A DNA stretch of 64,000 nt, from positions 4,216,001 to 4,280,000 of the forward strand of contig CP043652.1 in NCBI GenBank assembly GCA_014218215.1, given 5' to 3'. The translations under genes and the position numbers were made by a program. The stretch is from Geodermatophilaceae bacterium NBWT11. GTDB taxonomy: Bacteria > Actinomycetota > Actinomycetes > Mycobacteriales > Geodermatophilaceae. The number at the start of each line of letters is the position of its first letter. Within the stretch, counting starts at the first letter, position 1. Shown piece by piece: positions 54,561 to 63,366 of this stretch. The notes beneath the pieces are model-generated. The model was not told where the DNA came from, did no database searches, and worked only from the letters and a program-made list of their open reading frames with translations.

Positions 54561-57022
54561 CCGTCGTGACCGACAGCGGGCTCCGGGCCTGGGAGCGGCC
54601 CGGAGCCGACGTCGTCCACGACCTGGGGTCGGACCCCGGGCACGGGCTGACCGCCACCGAGGCGGCCCGCCGACTCGCCCGGGACGGGCCCAACGAGGTG
54701 CCGGTGCACCCGGCGCCCCCGCTGTGGCGGTCGGTGCTGGGCCAGCTCACCGACGTGCTGGTGCTCGTGCTGCTCGGTGCGGCGGTGCTCACCGCGGTCA
54801 CCGGCGACCTCGTCGACACGGCGGCGATCCTGCTGGTGGTCACGGTGAACACGGTGCTGGGTGTGGTGCAGGAGCGGCGCGCGCTGCGCGAGGTGCGTGC
54901 CCTGGACGACCTGGTCGCCCCCCGTGCCCGGGTGGTCCGGGACGGCGCCGACCACTGGGTGCCGACCCGCGAGCTGGTCACCGGGGACCTGCTCGGTCTC
55001 GCGGCCGGGGACGTGGTGGGCGCGGACGCCCGCCTGCTCACCGCTGTCCAGCTGCAGGTGGACGAGGCGCTGCTGACCGGGGAGTCCCAGCCCAGCGACC
55101 GCGATGCCGACGCACTCGCCGCGGCCGACGCCCCGGCCGCCGACCGGGCCGGGATGGTGCACGCCGGTGCCACCGTGCTGCGCGGCTCAGCCCGGGCGGT
55201 GGTCGTGGCGGTCGGTGCCGGCACCGCGATCGGCCAGGTCGCCGCGCTGGTGGCCGGCCACCGCTCCCCGCAGACACCGCTGCAGCGCCGGCTCGCCGCG
55301 CTGGGCCGCCAGATCTCGCTCGCCGTGGCGGTCGCCTGCCTGCTCTTCGTCGCCTCCGGGCTGCTGCGCGGCCAGCCCTGGGAGACCACCGTCGTCGCCG
55401 CGGTGGCCCTGGCGGTCGCCGCCGTCCCCGAGTCGCTGCCCGCCGTGGTGACCCTGGCGCTGTCGGCCGGGGCGGGCCGGATGGGCCGCCGCGGCGCCGT
55501 CGTCCGGTCGCTGCCCGCGGTGGAGACCCTGGGCTCGGTGACCCTCCTGGCCACCGACAAGACCGGCACCCTCACCCGCGGCGCGATGGTCGTCGACCGG
55601 GTCTGGACGGCCGACGACGGCGACGTCGCGCTGCCGGCCGACAACCCGGCCGTGCGCGCCCTGCTGGCCGCGGCCGCGCTGTGCAACGACGCCGACCCGA
55701 CCGGGGCCGGACCCGGCGGGGCCCGGGGCACCGCGGACACCGAGACCGCGCTGGTGCGTGCGGCCAGGGACGCCGGCTGGGACGTCGGTGCGCTGCGGGC
55801 TGCCCACCCGCGGGAGTCCGAGGTGCCCTTCGACGCGGTGGTGCGCCGGATGACCACGGTGCACCGGGAGCCCGACGGCACCCGGCGCACCCTGGTGAAG
55901 GGCGCACCCGACGTGCTCCTGCCCGCAGGCGCCGCCGGCCGGGACGTCGCCGACTCCTGGGCCGACGACGGTGCCCGGGTGCTCGCCGTCACCGAGGACG
56001 GCGTCCTCCTCGGACTGGTCTCGATGGCCGACCCGGTGCGCCCGGAGGCCACCGACGCGGTCACGGCCCTGCACCGCGCCGGCATCGACGTCGTCCTGGT
56101 CACCGGTGACCACGCCGGCACCGCCGCCGCCGTCGCCCGCCGGGTCGGGGTGCTCCGGGCGGGGGAGGGGCCCGCGGAGCGGGTGCACGCCCGGGTCGAA
56201 CCGGCCGGAAAGCTGGAGCTGGTCACCGGCTGGCAGGCCGCCGGGCACGTCGTGGCGATGACCGGGGACGGGGTGAACGACGCCCCGGCGCTGCGCGCGG
56301 CCGACATCGGGGTGTCGATGGGTCAGCGGGGCACCGAGGTGGCCAAGGAGGCCGCGGACCTGGTGCTGGTCGACGACAGCCTGGCCACGGTGACCGCCGC
56401 GGTGGCCGAGGGCCGGCGGGTGTTCGACAACGTGCGCCGCTTCGTCGGCTACGGCCTGGCCGGCGGGCTCGCCGAGGTGCTGGTCATGCTCGCCGGCCCG
56501 GCGATCGGCCTGGCCCTGCCGCTGGTGCCGGCCCAGGTGCTCTGGATCAACCTGCTCACCCACGGCCCGGTCGGGGTCGCGATGGGCGGGGAGCCGGCCG
56601 CCCCCGACGTCCTGGACCGGGCGCCCCGGGACCCCGCGGTCGGGGTGCTGGACCGGTCGCTGGTCACCCAGCTGGTGGCCAACGGGCTGGCCGTGACCCT
56701 GGTGTGCCTGGCCGTGGCCGGGCTCTCCCGGGCCGCGGACGGACCGTGGCAGACCCAGCTGTTCGTCACCCTCGCCGTCGCCCAGCTGGCCCTGGCCCTC
56801 GCACTGCGCCCGGCCGGGGCCTGGGCCCGGCCGGACGGCGGGATCCCGTGGCTCCCCGTCGCGGTCGGGGTCAACCTGCTGCTGCTCGTGGCCGCGGTCC
56901 TGCTCCCGGGGCTGTCGGACCTGCTGGGCACCGAGCCGCTGGCGCCGGTGGAGACCCTCGCCGCGGTCGGTGCGTCGCTGGTGCCCGCGGCCCTGGTGGT
57001 GCTGGCCCGCAGGCTGCGCTGA
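54557..57022 (+). CDS. Cation-transporting P-type ATPase (P2-like, CtpF-type)
   Basis: An 821-residue ATPase with N-terminal domain GLTATEAARRLARDGPNEVP, actuator LLTGESQPSDR, membrane motif VAAVPESLPAVVTLALS (the PESLP sequence of Ca2+/Na+-type pumps), LATDKTGTLTRG, LVKGAPDVLLP and MTGDGVNDAPALRAADIG. The C-terminal helices include LVPAQVLWINLLTHGPVGVAMG. In mycobacteria CtpF, of similar type, is a DosR-regulon member. Predicted cation export (Ca2+ or similar). GTG start overlaps the flavodoxin gene (GTGA). Confidence 0.88.
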   Translation: MTVVTDSGLRAWERPGADVVHDLGSDPGHGLTATEAARRLARDGPNEVPVHPAPPLWRSVLGQLTDVLVLVLLGAAVLTAVTGDLVDTAAILLVVTVNTVLGVVQERRALREVRALDDLVAPRARVVRDGADHWVPTRELVTGDLLGLAAGDVVGADARLLTAVQLQVDEALLTGESQPSDRDADALAAADAPAADRAGMVHAGATVLRGSARAVVVAVGAGTAIGQVAALVAGHRSPQTPLQRRLAALGRQISLAVAVACLLFVASGLLRGQPWETTVVAAVALAVAAVPESLPAVVTLALSAGAGRMGRRGAVVRSLPAVETLGSVTLLATDKTGTLTRGAMVVDRVWTADDGDVALPADNPAVRALLAAAALCNDADPTGAGPGGARGTADTETALVRAARDAGWDVGALRAAHPRESEVPFDAVVRRMTTVHREPDGTRRTLVKGAPDVLLPAGAAGRDVADSWADDGARVLAVTEDGVLLGLVSMADPVRPEATDAVTALHRAGIDVVLVTGDHAGTAAAVARRVGVLRAGEGPAERVHARVEPAGKLELVTGWQAAGHVVAMTGDGVNDAPALRAADIGVSMGQRGTEVAKEAADLVLVDDSLATVTAAVAEGRRVFDNVRRFVGYGLAGGLAEVLVMLAGPAIGLALPLVPAQVLWINLLTHGPVGVAMGGEPAAPDVLDRAPRDPAVGVLDRSLVTQLVANGLAVTLVCLAVAGLSRAADGPWQTQLFVTLAVAQLALALALRPAGAWARPDGGIPWLPVAVGVNLLLLVAAVLLPGLSDLLGTEPLAPVETLAAVGASLVPAALVVLARRLR

Positions 57023-57023
57023 C

Positions 57024-57046
57024 TCGGGGTCCGACACCGGGACCCG
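57024..57046. terminator. Short hairpin between convergent genes
   Basis: CGGGGTCC and GGACCCG form a 7-bp stem with a one-base bulge around GACACCG, between the ATPase stop and the SulP stop. The left part TCGGGGTCCGACAC is identical to that at 15506. Confidence 0.5.
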
Positions 57047-57056
57047 TTGCTCGACG

Positions 57057-58715
57057 TCACGGAGCGCTGGGCGGCAGGGCCAGCTCGCGGGCGCGGGCGA
57101 TGGCCGAGGGGGTGTCGGGGAACACGAGGCCGGCCGCCCGGAGATGGGCGCCCACACCCAGGGCGTCGAGCACCGCGTCGTGGGTGGCGGAGATGCCCGA
57201 GAGCACCACCGTGATGCTGCGCCGCTCCAACCGCCCGACGGCGTCGCCCAGGACGTGCGCCCCGGTGGCGTCCAGCGTGGTCACCCGGCTCATCCGCAGC
57301 ACGACCACCCGCACCTCGGCCAGGGTCGGCAGCTCGAGGAGCAGCTGGTGGGCGGCGGCGAAGAAGAGCGGTCCGTCGATCCGGAAGGCCACCACGTGCC
57401 GGTCCCGCAGGTCCTGCTCCTCGGCGCTGTGGTCCCCGGCCTCCAGCGGCACCTGCTCGACCCCGGCGGTGCGGGCCACCGACCTCAGCGCCAGCAGGAC
57501 CGCGACGGCCAGGCCGACCCCCACCGCGGTCACCAGGTCCACGGCCACCGTCACCCCGAAGGTGACCAGCACGATGGCTGCGTCGGCCCGGGTGGAGCGC
57601 AGCAGCGCCCGCACCGAGCCCACCTCCACCATCCGCACGCAGGTCGCGAACAGCACGCCGGCCAGTGCGGCCAGCGGGATGCGGGACACCAGGGGTGCGG
57701 CGACGAGCACGACCAGCAGCAGCACGAGCGAGTGCGTGACGGCGGCCAGCCGCGACCCGGCACCGGCCCGGACGGCGACGGCGGTGCGGGCGATGGCCCC
57801 GGTGGCCGGGATGCCGCCGAACACCGGAGCGGCCAGGTTCGCCAGCCCCTGACCGAAGAGCTCCCGGTCCGGGTCGTGCCGTTCGCCGACGCTCATCCCG
57901 TCGGCCACGGTGGCGCAGAGCAGGCTCTCCAGGGCGGCCAGCGCGGCGATGGCCAGCGCGGAGGGCAGCAGCACCCCCACCGCGGAGACGTCCAGGAACG
58001 CCAGCGACGGCGCGGGCAGCCCGGAGGGCAGCGTGCCGAGGGTGACCAGGCCCAGGGGGAGGGCCGCGGCCAGCCCGGTCGCCAGCACCACGGCGACCAG
58101 CGAGAAGGGCAGGCCCGGGCGCCACCGCGCGCCCAGCAGCATCACCGCCGCCACGGCCAGGGCGGTCAGCGGGGCGGCCGGCTGGAGGTCGGCGGCCGCC
58201 CGGACGACGGCGTCGGCGGCGCGGGTGACCACGTGCTCACCGGTGGCGTCGGTGACCCCGAGCGCGGCCGGCACCTGTTGGAGCGCGATCACCACGGCTA
58301 TCCCGGCGGTGAACCCCTCGACGAGCGACACCGGCAGGAACCGGACCACCCGACCGAGCCGGGCGACCGCGAGCAGCACCAGGACGACCCCGGCCATCGC
58401 GCCCACCATGAGCACCCCGGTCGGCCCGAACGCGGCCACCACCGGCACCAGGACGACGGTCATCGCCCCGGTCGGCCCGGTGACCTGCAGGTTCGACCCG
58501 CCGAACACGGCGGCGACGATGCCGGCCACCACGGCGGTGGCCAGGCCGGCCTGTGCGCCCAGGCCCGACGCGACCCCGAAGGCCAGCGCCAGGGGCAGGG
58601 CCACCACGGCGACGGTCACCCCGGCCACTAGGTCCCGCCGCGGCCGACGGCGCACGGCCGTCAGGTCGGCCGGGCCCGGGAGGAGCGCTCGGAGCCGGGC
58701 CGCCGCCGCCCGCAC
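57057..58715 (-). CDS. SulP-family anion transporter with STAS domain
   Basis: A 552-residue inner-membrane transporter. About eleven hydrophobic helices contain VALPLALAFGVASGLG, GGSNLQVTGPTGAM (substrate-site region) and FGGIPATGAIARTAVAVRAG; a cytoplasmic STAS domain follows from about residue 430 (VVAFRIDGPLFFAAA, LRMSRVTTLDATGAH). Likely sulfate, bicarbonate or dicarboxylate uptake. The M. tuberculosis SulP Rv1739c lies near Rv1733c. GTG 58715 is chosen as the first reasonable start after the USP stop; upstream codons are shadow. Last gene of the nitroreductase-USP-USP-sulP operon. Confidence 0.87.
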   Translation of the reverse strand: MRAAAARLRALLPGPADLTAVRRRPRRDLVAGVTVAVVALPLALAFGVASGLGAQAGLATAVVAGIVAAVFGGSNLQVTGPTGAMTVVLVPVVAAFGPTGVLMVGAMAGVVLVLLAVARLGRVVRFLPVSLVEGFTAGIAVVIALQQVPAALGVTDATGEHVVTRAADAVVRAAADLQPAAPLTALAVAAVMLLGARWRPGLPFSLVAVVLATGLAAALPLGLVTLGTLPSGLPAPSLAFLDVSAVGVLLPSALAIAALAALESLLCATVADGMSVGERHDPDRELFGQGLANLAAPVFGGIPATGAIARTAVAVRAGAGSRLAAVTHSLVLLLVVLVAAPLVSRIPLAALAGVLFATCVRMVEVGSVRALLRSTRADAAIVLVTFGVTVAVDLVTAVGVGLAVAVLLALRSVARTAGVEQVPLEAGDHSAEEQDLRDRHVVAFRIDGPLFFAAAHQLLLELPTLAEVRVVVLRMSRVTTLDATGAHVLGDAVGRLERRSITVVLSGISATHDAVLDALGVGAHLRAAGLVFPDTPSAIARARELALPPSAP

Positions 58716-58741
58716 ACCCCGCGCGGTCGTGCCCGGAGCGG

Positions 58742-59668
58742 TCAGGCCTGCACCGGCTCCGGGGCGGCCGCGGCGCGCACGTCGGCCACGGCGGGCAGCG
58801 GCACCACCAAGACCGGGCACCCGGCCCGGTGTGCCGCCTGACGGGTGGTCGCCCGGACCTCCTCGTCCGCGGGCACCGCCGGCCGGCCGACGACCAGGAG
58901 CTGGGCCGTGTGGGAGGCGTGCACGAGAGCGGGGCCGGCCCGGCCCACGACGACGGTTGCCTCGACGTCCAGGCCCGGGGTGTCGCGCCGCAGCGCCGCC
59001 ACGAGCCCGTGGACCACGGCCTGCTCGGTCGTGGTGGTGGCGCGGGCGTCGAGGAGCCACTGCACGGGGGTGCCGGCGTCCTCGGTGAGCTGCGGCCAGG
59101 TGTGCAGGACGTGCAGCGACGTCTGACGCAGGACGGCCTCGCGGGCGGCGATGGCCAGCACGTGGGCGCTGCCGGGGCCACCGTCGACCCCGGCGACGAC
59201 CCCGGTGGGCAGCCCGCTGAGGGCCTCCCGGCTCCGGTGGACCAGGACGGGGCACGGGGAGCGGCGGACCAGGGCCGCGGTCACCGATCCCAGCGTGGCG
59301 CCGCTGTGCCAGGCCTGACCGTGGGCCCCGACCACCAGCAGTGCGGCGTCGGCGGCCGCAGCCCGCAGCACCGCCACCGGTTCGCCGTCGACCAGCCGGG
59401 CCTCGATCTGCCCGGCGGGCAGCCGCTGGGCCAGCTGGGCGACCAGCCACGTGAGCCGGACCTGCGACGAGCCGTGGGCGGCCGACCGTCCGTCGACGTC
59501 GACGGGCAGACCGGTGACCCCGGCGGTCGGCCAGTCGAAGGCCCGGACGACGACCAGGTGGGCGCCCGCGGCGGACGCGGCGACGGCGGCGGCGTGCGCG
59601 GCCTCGTCGGAGCCGGTGGACCCGTCGACACCGACGACGACGGTGCGGGGCGTGGTGCTGGGTGTCAT
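58742..59668 (-). CDS. Universal stress protein, two USP domains
   Basis: A 308-residue tandem USP. Domain 1 begins VVVGVDGSTGSDEA and keeps the nucleotide loop GAHGQAWHSGATLGSV (G-x2-G-x9-G-S). Domain 2 begins VVAGVDGGPGSAHV, but its loop (GRPAVPADEEVRATT) has lost the glycines, so one ATP site per chain is likely. ATG start overlaps the preceding USP-like gene (ATGA). Stress-island operon member. Confidence 0.88.
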   Translation of the reverse strand: MTPSTTPRTVVVGVDGSTGSDEAAHAAAVAASAAGAHLVVVRAFDWPTAGVTGLPVDVDGRSAAHGSSQVRLTWLVAQLAQRLPAGQIEARLVDGEPVAVLRAAAADAALLVVGAHGQAWHSGATLGSVTAALVRRSPCPVLVHRSREALSGLPTGVVAGVDGGPGSAHVLAIAAREAVLRQTSLHVLHTWPQLTEDAGTPVQWLLDARATTTTEQAVVHGLVAALRRDTPGLDVEATVVVGRAGPALVHASHTAQLLVVGRPAVPADEEVRATTRQAAHRAGCPVLVVPLPAVADVRAAAAPEPVQA

Positions 59669-60408
59669 CTGTGGTCCTCCAGGACGCGGGGCTGCAGGTG
59701 GGCGTTCGGGGTGCGTGTGCCGGTGGGGACCAGCTCGACGGGACAGGGCGGGCGGTGCAGCACGAGGCGGACGGCGCCGCGGGCGTGCCGCCGGTGCGTA
59801 CCGAGCACGAGGAGCTGGGCGGACAGGGCGGTCGCCAGCAGGGTGGGTCCGAGCGGGGCCCGGACGACCGCCTGCCTCAGCGGCACGTCGGGCCAGTCCT
59901 CGGCGCAACCGGCCAACACCTCGGCCAGCGTGCGGTGCTCGTCGGGGAGGAGGAGCCCCCAGTCCACCTCGCCCGGGGTGCTGTGGCGGTCGGGTTCCGG
60001 GCCGGTGTCCGACCAGGCGTGCACGGCGAGGACACCGGTGCCACGGGCCGTCGCGGCCGCGAGCGCGGTGTGCAGCAGGAGGGTGTCCGCGGCCCGGCTG
60101 CCCGGGCGGGCCGACATCCCCACCACGACGTCGCGCCGGGGTCGACCCACCGGATCCGGGCGGGGGACCACCAGGACCGGGCAGAGCGCAGCCCCGGCGA
60201 CCGCGAGCCCCGTGCAGGCCCGACCCGGGGACGGCGAGCTCGCACCGAGGACGACCAGGGCGGCCGTCGCCGACGCGGTCACCAGGGTCGAGGGGTTCGA
60301 GCGGCCCCCACGCACCAGCAGCAGGGGTCGGAGGCGGCGCAGCGACTCGACGGAAGCCGCCTCCAGCGTGGCCGGGTCGTCGGCGCACACCACCACGGGA
60401 CGCCTCAC
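59665..60408 (-). CDS. Degenerate USP-family protein
   Basis: A 247-residue USP-like protein. The second half shows VVVGMSARPGSRAADTLLLH and ends with QLLVLGTHRRHARGAVRLVL; the first half (VVVCADDPATLEAASVES) is also USP-like but shortened. Neither glycine-rich nucleotide loop is intact, so ATP binding is doubtful. GTG start overlaps the nitroreductase stop (GTGA), and its end overlaps the next USP gene. Possibly a partner for the neighbouring USPs. Confidence 0.75.
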   Translation of the reverse strand: MRRPVVVCADDPATLEAASVESLRRLRPLLLVRGGRSNPSTLVTASATAALVVLGASSPSPGRACTGLAVAGAALCPVLVVPRPDPVGRPRRDVVVGMSARPGSRAADTLLLHTALAAATARGTGVLAVHAWSDTGPEPDRHSTPGEVDWGLLLPDEHRTLAEVLAGCAEDWPDVPLRQAVVRAPLGPTLLATALSAQLLVLGTHRRHARGAVRLVLHRPPCPVELVPTGTRTPNAHLQPRVLEDHR

Positions 60409-61439
60409 GGTCGCTCCGACCCGCCGCGCAGCACGTCCTGCCGGGAGCGGCGCGGGGTCGGGACGGTCACGGCGGCACGACCGATGCGCAGGACGCTCTG
60501 CGGCCAGCGGTCCCAGGTGAGGGACGACCGCAGCTCCTGCCGGGTCCGGGGGTCCTCCAGCGCCTGGGTGACCGGACCGGCCACGAAGCCGGCCCGGGTG
60601 ACCTCAAGCAGCACCCGCTGGAGCGCCTCGCCCGCGCGCAGCCAGGCCTCCTCGTCGTCGTCGACGGTGCTGAGCAGGACGACGGTGGGCTCGGCGCCGT
60701 CGCCGGTGGAGACGGGCAGCGCCCCGTCACCGCGGGTGTCGAAGTCCCGGACGGGCAGGTCGTCCCGGGCCGAACCGTCCACGTGGGGCACGGCGGCGGG
60801 CACGATGCCGTCCCGGGCCTCGGCCGGCCGGTTGGTCCACCGGCGGAGCTCGGCCCGGTAGGCGGGGTCCTGGTGCTGGCGACCGTCGGCGACCTGGGTC
60901 AGCCGGGCCAGCAGCCGGTGCTGCTCGGCACCGACCACCGGCAGCAGCTCGGCACCCTCGGTGGCGGCCGCTGCCCGGAACTCGTCCTCCTGGCCCCGGG
61001 TCGGCACCCCGGGGGCGAAGGTCCGGCGGTTGGTGTGCCGGCGCCCCACGACGCGGTCGAGCCCGGCGAGCGCGACGTCGGGCGGGCCGTCCTCGAGTTC
61101 GACGACGGCGAGCAGGTCGGGGTCCCCGGCATCGGGCAGCCGGCAGGTCCTGGTCGCGAACCCGTGCGCGGCCAGCGCGACCCGGGCGTTGAGGAGCGCG
61201 GCGCCGCAGCTCTGCACCAGCTCGCGCCCGGTCGGGTCGATGGCGGTCAGGTGCCGGGTCCGGTCGGCCCGGACGTCCAGCCGTCGTGGTCGGTCGGCCG
61301 GGTGCAGCCGGAACGACCACGGTTGGCTGTTGTGCAGCGAGGGGGCGAGCACCGCTCGGTCGACGGCGGCGTCGAGGGCGCGTCGGGCACGGAGGTCGCC
61401 GTCGGCGTCGGTCGTCGTCGTGGGGGAGAGCTCGGCCAT
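60405..61439 (-). CDS. Acg-like nitroreductase family protein
   Basis: A 344-residue, two-lobed nitroreductase-family protein of the Acg type. AVLAPSLHNSQPWSFRLHP (FMN-binding start), LVQSCGAALLNARVALAA, RRHTNRRTFAPGVPTR and the end SSLTWDRWPQSVLRIGRA are family hallmarks. Its mycobacterial relatives are DosR-controlled and possibly hold FMN without turnover. ATG start with GGAG upstream; first gene of a coupled operon with two USPs and SulP. The divergent region toward the next USP has two DosR-like boxes. Confidence 0.85.
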   Translation of the reverse strand: MAELSPTTTTDADGDLRARRALDAAVDRAVLAPSLHNSQPWSFRLHPADRPRRLDVRADRTRHLTAIDPTGRELVQSCGAALLNARVALAAHGFATRTCRLPDAGDPDLLAVVELEDGPPDVALAGLDRVVGRRHTNRRTFAPGVPTRGQEDEFRAAAATEGAELLPVVGAEQHRLLARLTQVADGRQHQDPAYRAELRRWTNRPAEARDGIVPAAVPHVDGSARDDLPVRDFDTRGDGALPVSTGDGAEPTVVLLSTVDDDEEAWLRAGEALQRVLLEVTRAGFVAGPVTQALEDPRTRQELRSSLTWDRWPQSVLRIGRAAVTVPTPRRSRQDVLRGGSERP

Positions 61440-61515
61440 GGTGGCTCCTGCCGTGGGGAGCCCCCAGCCTCGCCGCGGAGCCGTGGGTCCGACCCGGGTC
61501 GGGGGGCCCGACCCG

Positions 61516-61552
61516 GCTGCCGAAGGTCCCGGGCAGCGGGACGTTCGACGGT
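61516..61552. promoter_or_regulatory. Pair of divergent DosR-like boxes
   Basis: Minus strand CGGGAC-CTTC-GGCAGC (61531-61516, 8 of 12) faces the nitroreductase operon; plus strand CGGGAC-GTTC-GACGGT (61537-61552, 9 of 12) faces the USP gene at 61617. For the plus site a CAGGCT hexamer (61576-61581) lies at the expected -10. Moderate matches. Confidence 0.42.
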
Positions 61553-61616
61553 GGGGCGACGGCGGCGGGGCGGCCCAGGCTGGGGCGACCTGCCGGACCC
61601 GACCGAGGAGCACCCC

Positions 61617-62636
61617 GTGACCGCCACACCCCGCACCCACCGCCCCGACGCCGCCTCCGGCACCGTTCCGGGCATCCCCCCGCAGGTGCTGGTGGGCGTC
61701 GACGGGTCCCCGGGCTCGCGGGCCGCCGTGCGGTGGGCCCTGCACTGGGCGGCCCGGCACGGCGCCGAGGTCCAGGTGGTCGCCGCGTACCCCACCGTGG
61801 CGTCGATGGGCTGGCTGGCCGCCGCGGAGGTGACCGACCTCAGCCGGCTGGACGCCGTGCACGACGACACCTGGTCGAGGGCCCGCGAGGTGCTCGACCA
61901 GGTGCGGGAGGAGGACCCGACCGTGCTCGGCGTCCCGGTGGCGATGCACATCGAACCCGGGCACCCCGCCGAGCTGCTGGTGCGTCGCTCGTCGGAGGTC
62001 GACCTGCTGGTCGTGGGCACGCGGGGCCGCGGCGTGGTCGCCAGCGCGGTGACGGGTTCGGTCGCCCTGCACTGCGTGAGCTCGGCAGCCTGCCCGGTGG
62101 TCGTCGTCCCCGAGCCGGGCGGGTGGGCCGATCCCAGCGTGGGCGTCTCCGTGGTCGCCGGGGTCGACGGCTCCGCGCGCTCAGCTGCCGCGGTGGCCTG
62201 GGCGGTCGAGGAGGCCGGGCCGCGGGGGAGGGTGACCGCGGTCCGCGCCTACGGGGTGACCGACCTCTGGTACGACCAGTACCGCGCCGTCACGCCCACG
62301 ACGGCGGAGCGGGACGCCGCCGAGCTCGCAGCCCTGGAGGAGGGGTTGGCGGGCCTGTTCGAGGCCACGATCGGCGAGCACGCCGAGGTCCACCGGCTCT
62401 CCGTCGGTGGCGAGGCGGGCCCGGCGCTGGTGGAGCAGGCCGCCGGGGCCGACCTGCTGGTGGTGGCCAGCCGTGGCCGCGGGGAGTTCCGCGGCCTGGT
62501 GCTGGGGTCGGTGGCGCTGTACTGCGTGCTGCACGCGCCCTGCCCGGTGCTGGTGGTCCGGCCCACCGACCGGTCCTGGGCCCCTGGCCGCCTGCGGGCC
62601 GCTGGGGTCGCCGCGACCGCCGGGGCGTCGGTGTGA
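61617..62636 (+). CDS. Universal stress protein, two intact USP domains
   Basis: A 339-residue tandem USP. Both domains keep the ATP-binding pattern: VLVGVDGSPGSRAAV with GTRGRGVVASAVTGSVAL, and VVAGVDGSARSAAAV with SRGRGEFRGLVLGSVAL. This is the best-preserved USP here and closest to the mycobacterial Rv2623 layout, where ATP binding is linked to growth arrest. GTG start with GAGGAG upstream. The end overlaps the SHOCT gene (GTGA). Confidence 0.9.
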   Translation: MTATPRTHRPDAASGTVPGIPPQVLVGVDGSPGSRAAVRWALHWAARHGAEVQVVAAYPTVASMGWLAAAEVTDLSRLDAVHDDTWSRAREVLDQVREEDPTVLGVPVAMHIEPGHPAELLVRRSSEVDLLVVGTRGRGVVASAVTGSVALHCVSSAACPVVVVPEPGGWADPSVGVSVVAGVDGSARSAAAVAWAVEEAGPRGRVTAVRAYGVTDLWYDQYRAVTPTTAERDAAELAALEEGLAGLFEATIGEHAEVHRLSVGGEAGPALVEQAAGADLLVVASRGRGEFRGLVLGSVALYCVLHAPCPVLVVRPTDRSWAPGRLRAAGVAATAGASV

Positions 62637-62890
62637 GTGGCTGGTGGGGCGGTCACACGGACGGCTGGGGCGGCATGGGCATGGGGAGCACGGTGCTGGC
62701 CGGCCTCCTGCTCGGAGGGCTCCTCCTCGCCATCGCCTGGCTCCTCCTGCGCCGCCCCACGACACCACCGCCGCCCGCGCACGGCGCTCGACCCACCGCG
62801 CACGAGGTGCTGGCCGAACGCTTCGCCCAGGGCGACATCGACGAGGAGGAGTACCGCTGGCGGCTGGTCGTGCTGGGGGCCCAGCCGTGA
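62633..62890 (+). CDS. SHOCT-domain single-pass membrane protein
   Basis: An 85-residue protein: a Gly/Trp-rich N-terminus (GWWGGHTDGWGG), one hydrophobic helix (about 20-41), a Pro linker and a C-terminal SHOCT motif (HEVLAERFAQGDIDEEEYRW). SHOCT segments are short oligomerisation or interaction modules of unclear function, common at the ends of membrane proteins. GTG start overlaps the USP stop. Probably a stress-linked membrane adaptor. Confidence 0.8.
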   Translation: MSGWWGGHTDGWGGMGMGSTVLAGLLLGGLLLAIAWLLLRRPTTPPPPAHGARPTAHEVLAERFAQGDIDEEEYRWRLVVLGAQP

Positions 62891-62990
62891 GACGGGTGCG
62901 CACCCGGCGGCGTCCGGCCACGGCGCGAGCCGCGCCACCGAGCCCCCTGACACCCACCGGGTCCGCTGCAGGGCAGCTGAGGACCCCGCC

Positions 62991-63006
62991 CGGGTACTCC
63001 GGCACT
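62991..63006 (+). promoter_or_regulatory. Weak DosR-like box
   Basis: CGGGTA-CTCC-GGCACT, 8 of 12 to the model, sharing GGCACT with the box at 48717. It is 66 nt before the ATG at 63073. No convincing -10 at the expected distance. The 180-bp gap also holds a perfect CGGGTGCGCACCCG palindrome (62893-62906) that may end the upstream transcript. Confidence 0.35.
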
Positions 63007-63072
63007 GGTGGTCGGGGAGGCCGCGGGAGCCACTGGTGGTGGCACACCGGACCCACCCGAGGAGCACCAGAC

Positions 63073-63366
63073 ATGACGTCCACCGACGACACCGGACGAC
63101 CGGGAGCGCAGGCCCACGAGACGACCCGGATCCGCGGCGATGCACTCGCCGCGCGGGTGGGAGCCCTCCTGCGCGAGGGCAACGTGCGGCGCATCGTGGT
63201 GAGGGACAGCGTCGGCCACACCGTCATCGAGGTCCCGGTCACGGCCGCGGCAGCGCTCGCCGTGCTGGCTCCCGTGGTGACCGGGGTCGCCGCGTTCGCC
63301 GCCCTGGCCGCGGACTGGCAAGTCGACGTCCACCGGCAGGCCGTGCCGATCGTGAGCCCGGCGTGA
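63073..63366 (+). CDS. DUF4342-type small membrane-associated protein
   Basis: A 97-residue protein with an amphipathic N-terminal part (LAARVGALLREGNVRRIVVR), a RDSVGHTVIEVPVTAA segment and a hydrophobic stretch (LAVLAPVVTGVAAFAALAAD), matching the DUF4342 layout, function unknown. ATG with GAGGAG upstream. The stop overlaps the following USP gene (GTGA). Fits the pattern of tiny membrane partners beside USPs in this island. Confidence 0.75.
   Translation: MTSTDDTGRPGAQAHETTRIRGDALAARVGALLREGNVRRIVVRDSVGHTVIEVPVTAAAALAVLAPVVTGVAAFAALAADWQVDVHRQAVPIVSPA

Noticed and set aside
57024-57046. GGGTCC...GGGACCC as another DosR-like box
   Set aside because: The half-site spacing does not fit the N4 model and it lies between convergent stops, where a terminator is the better reading.
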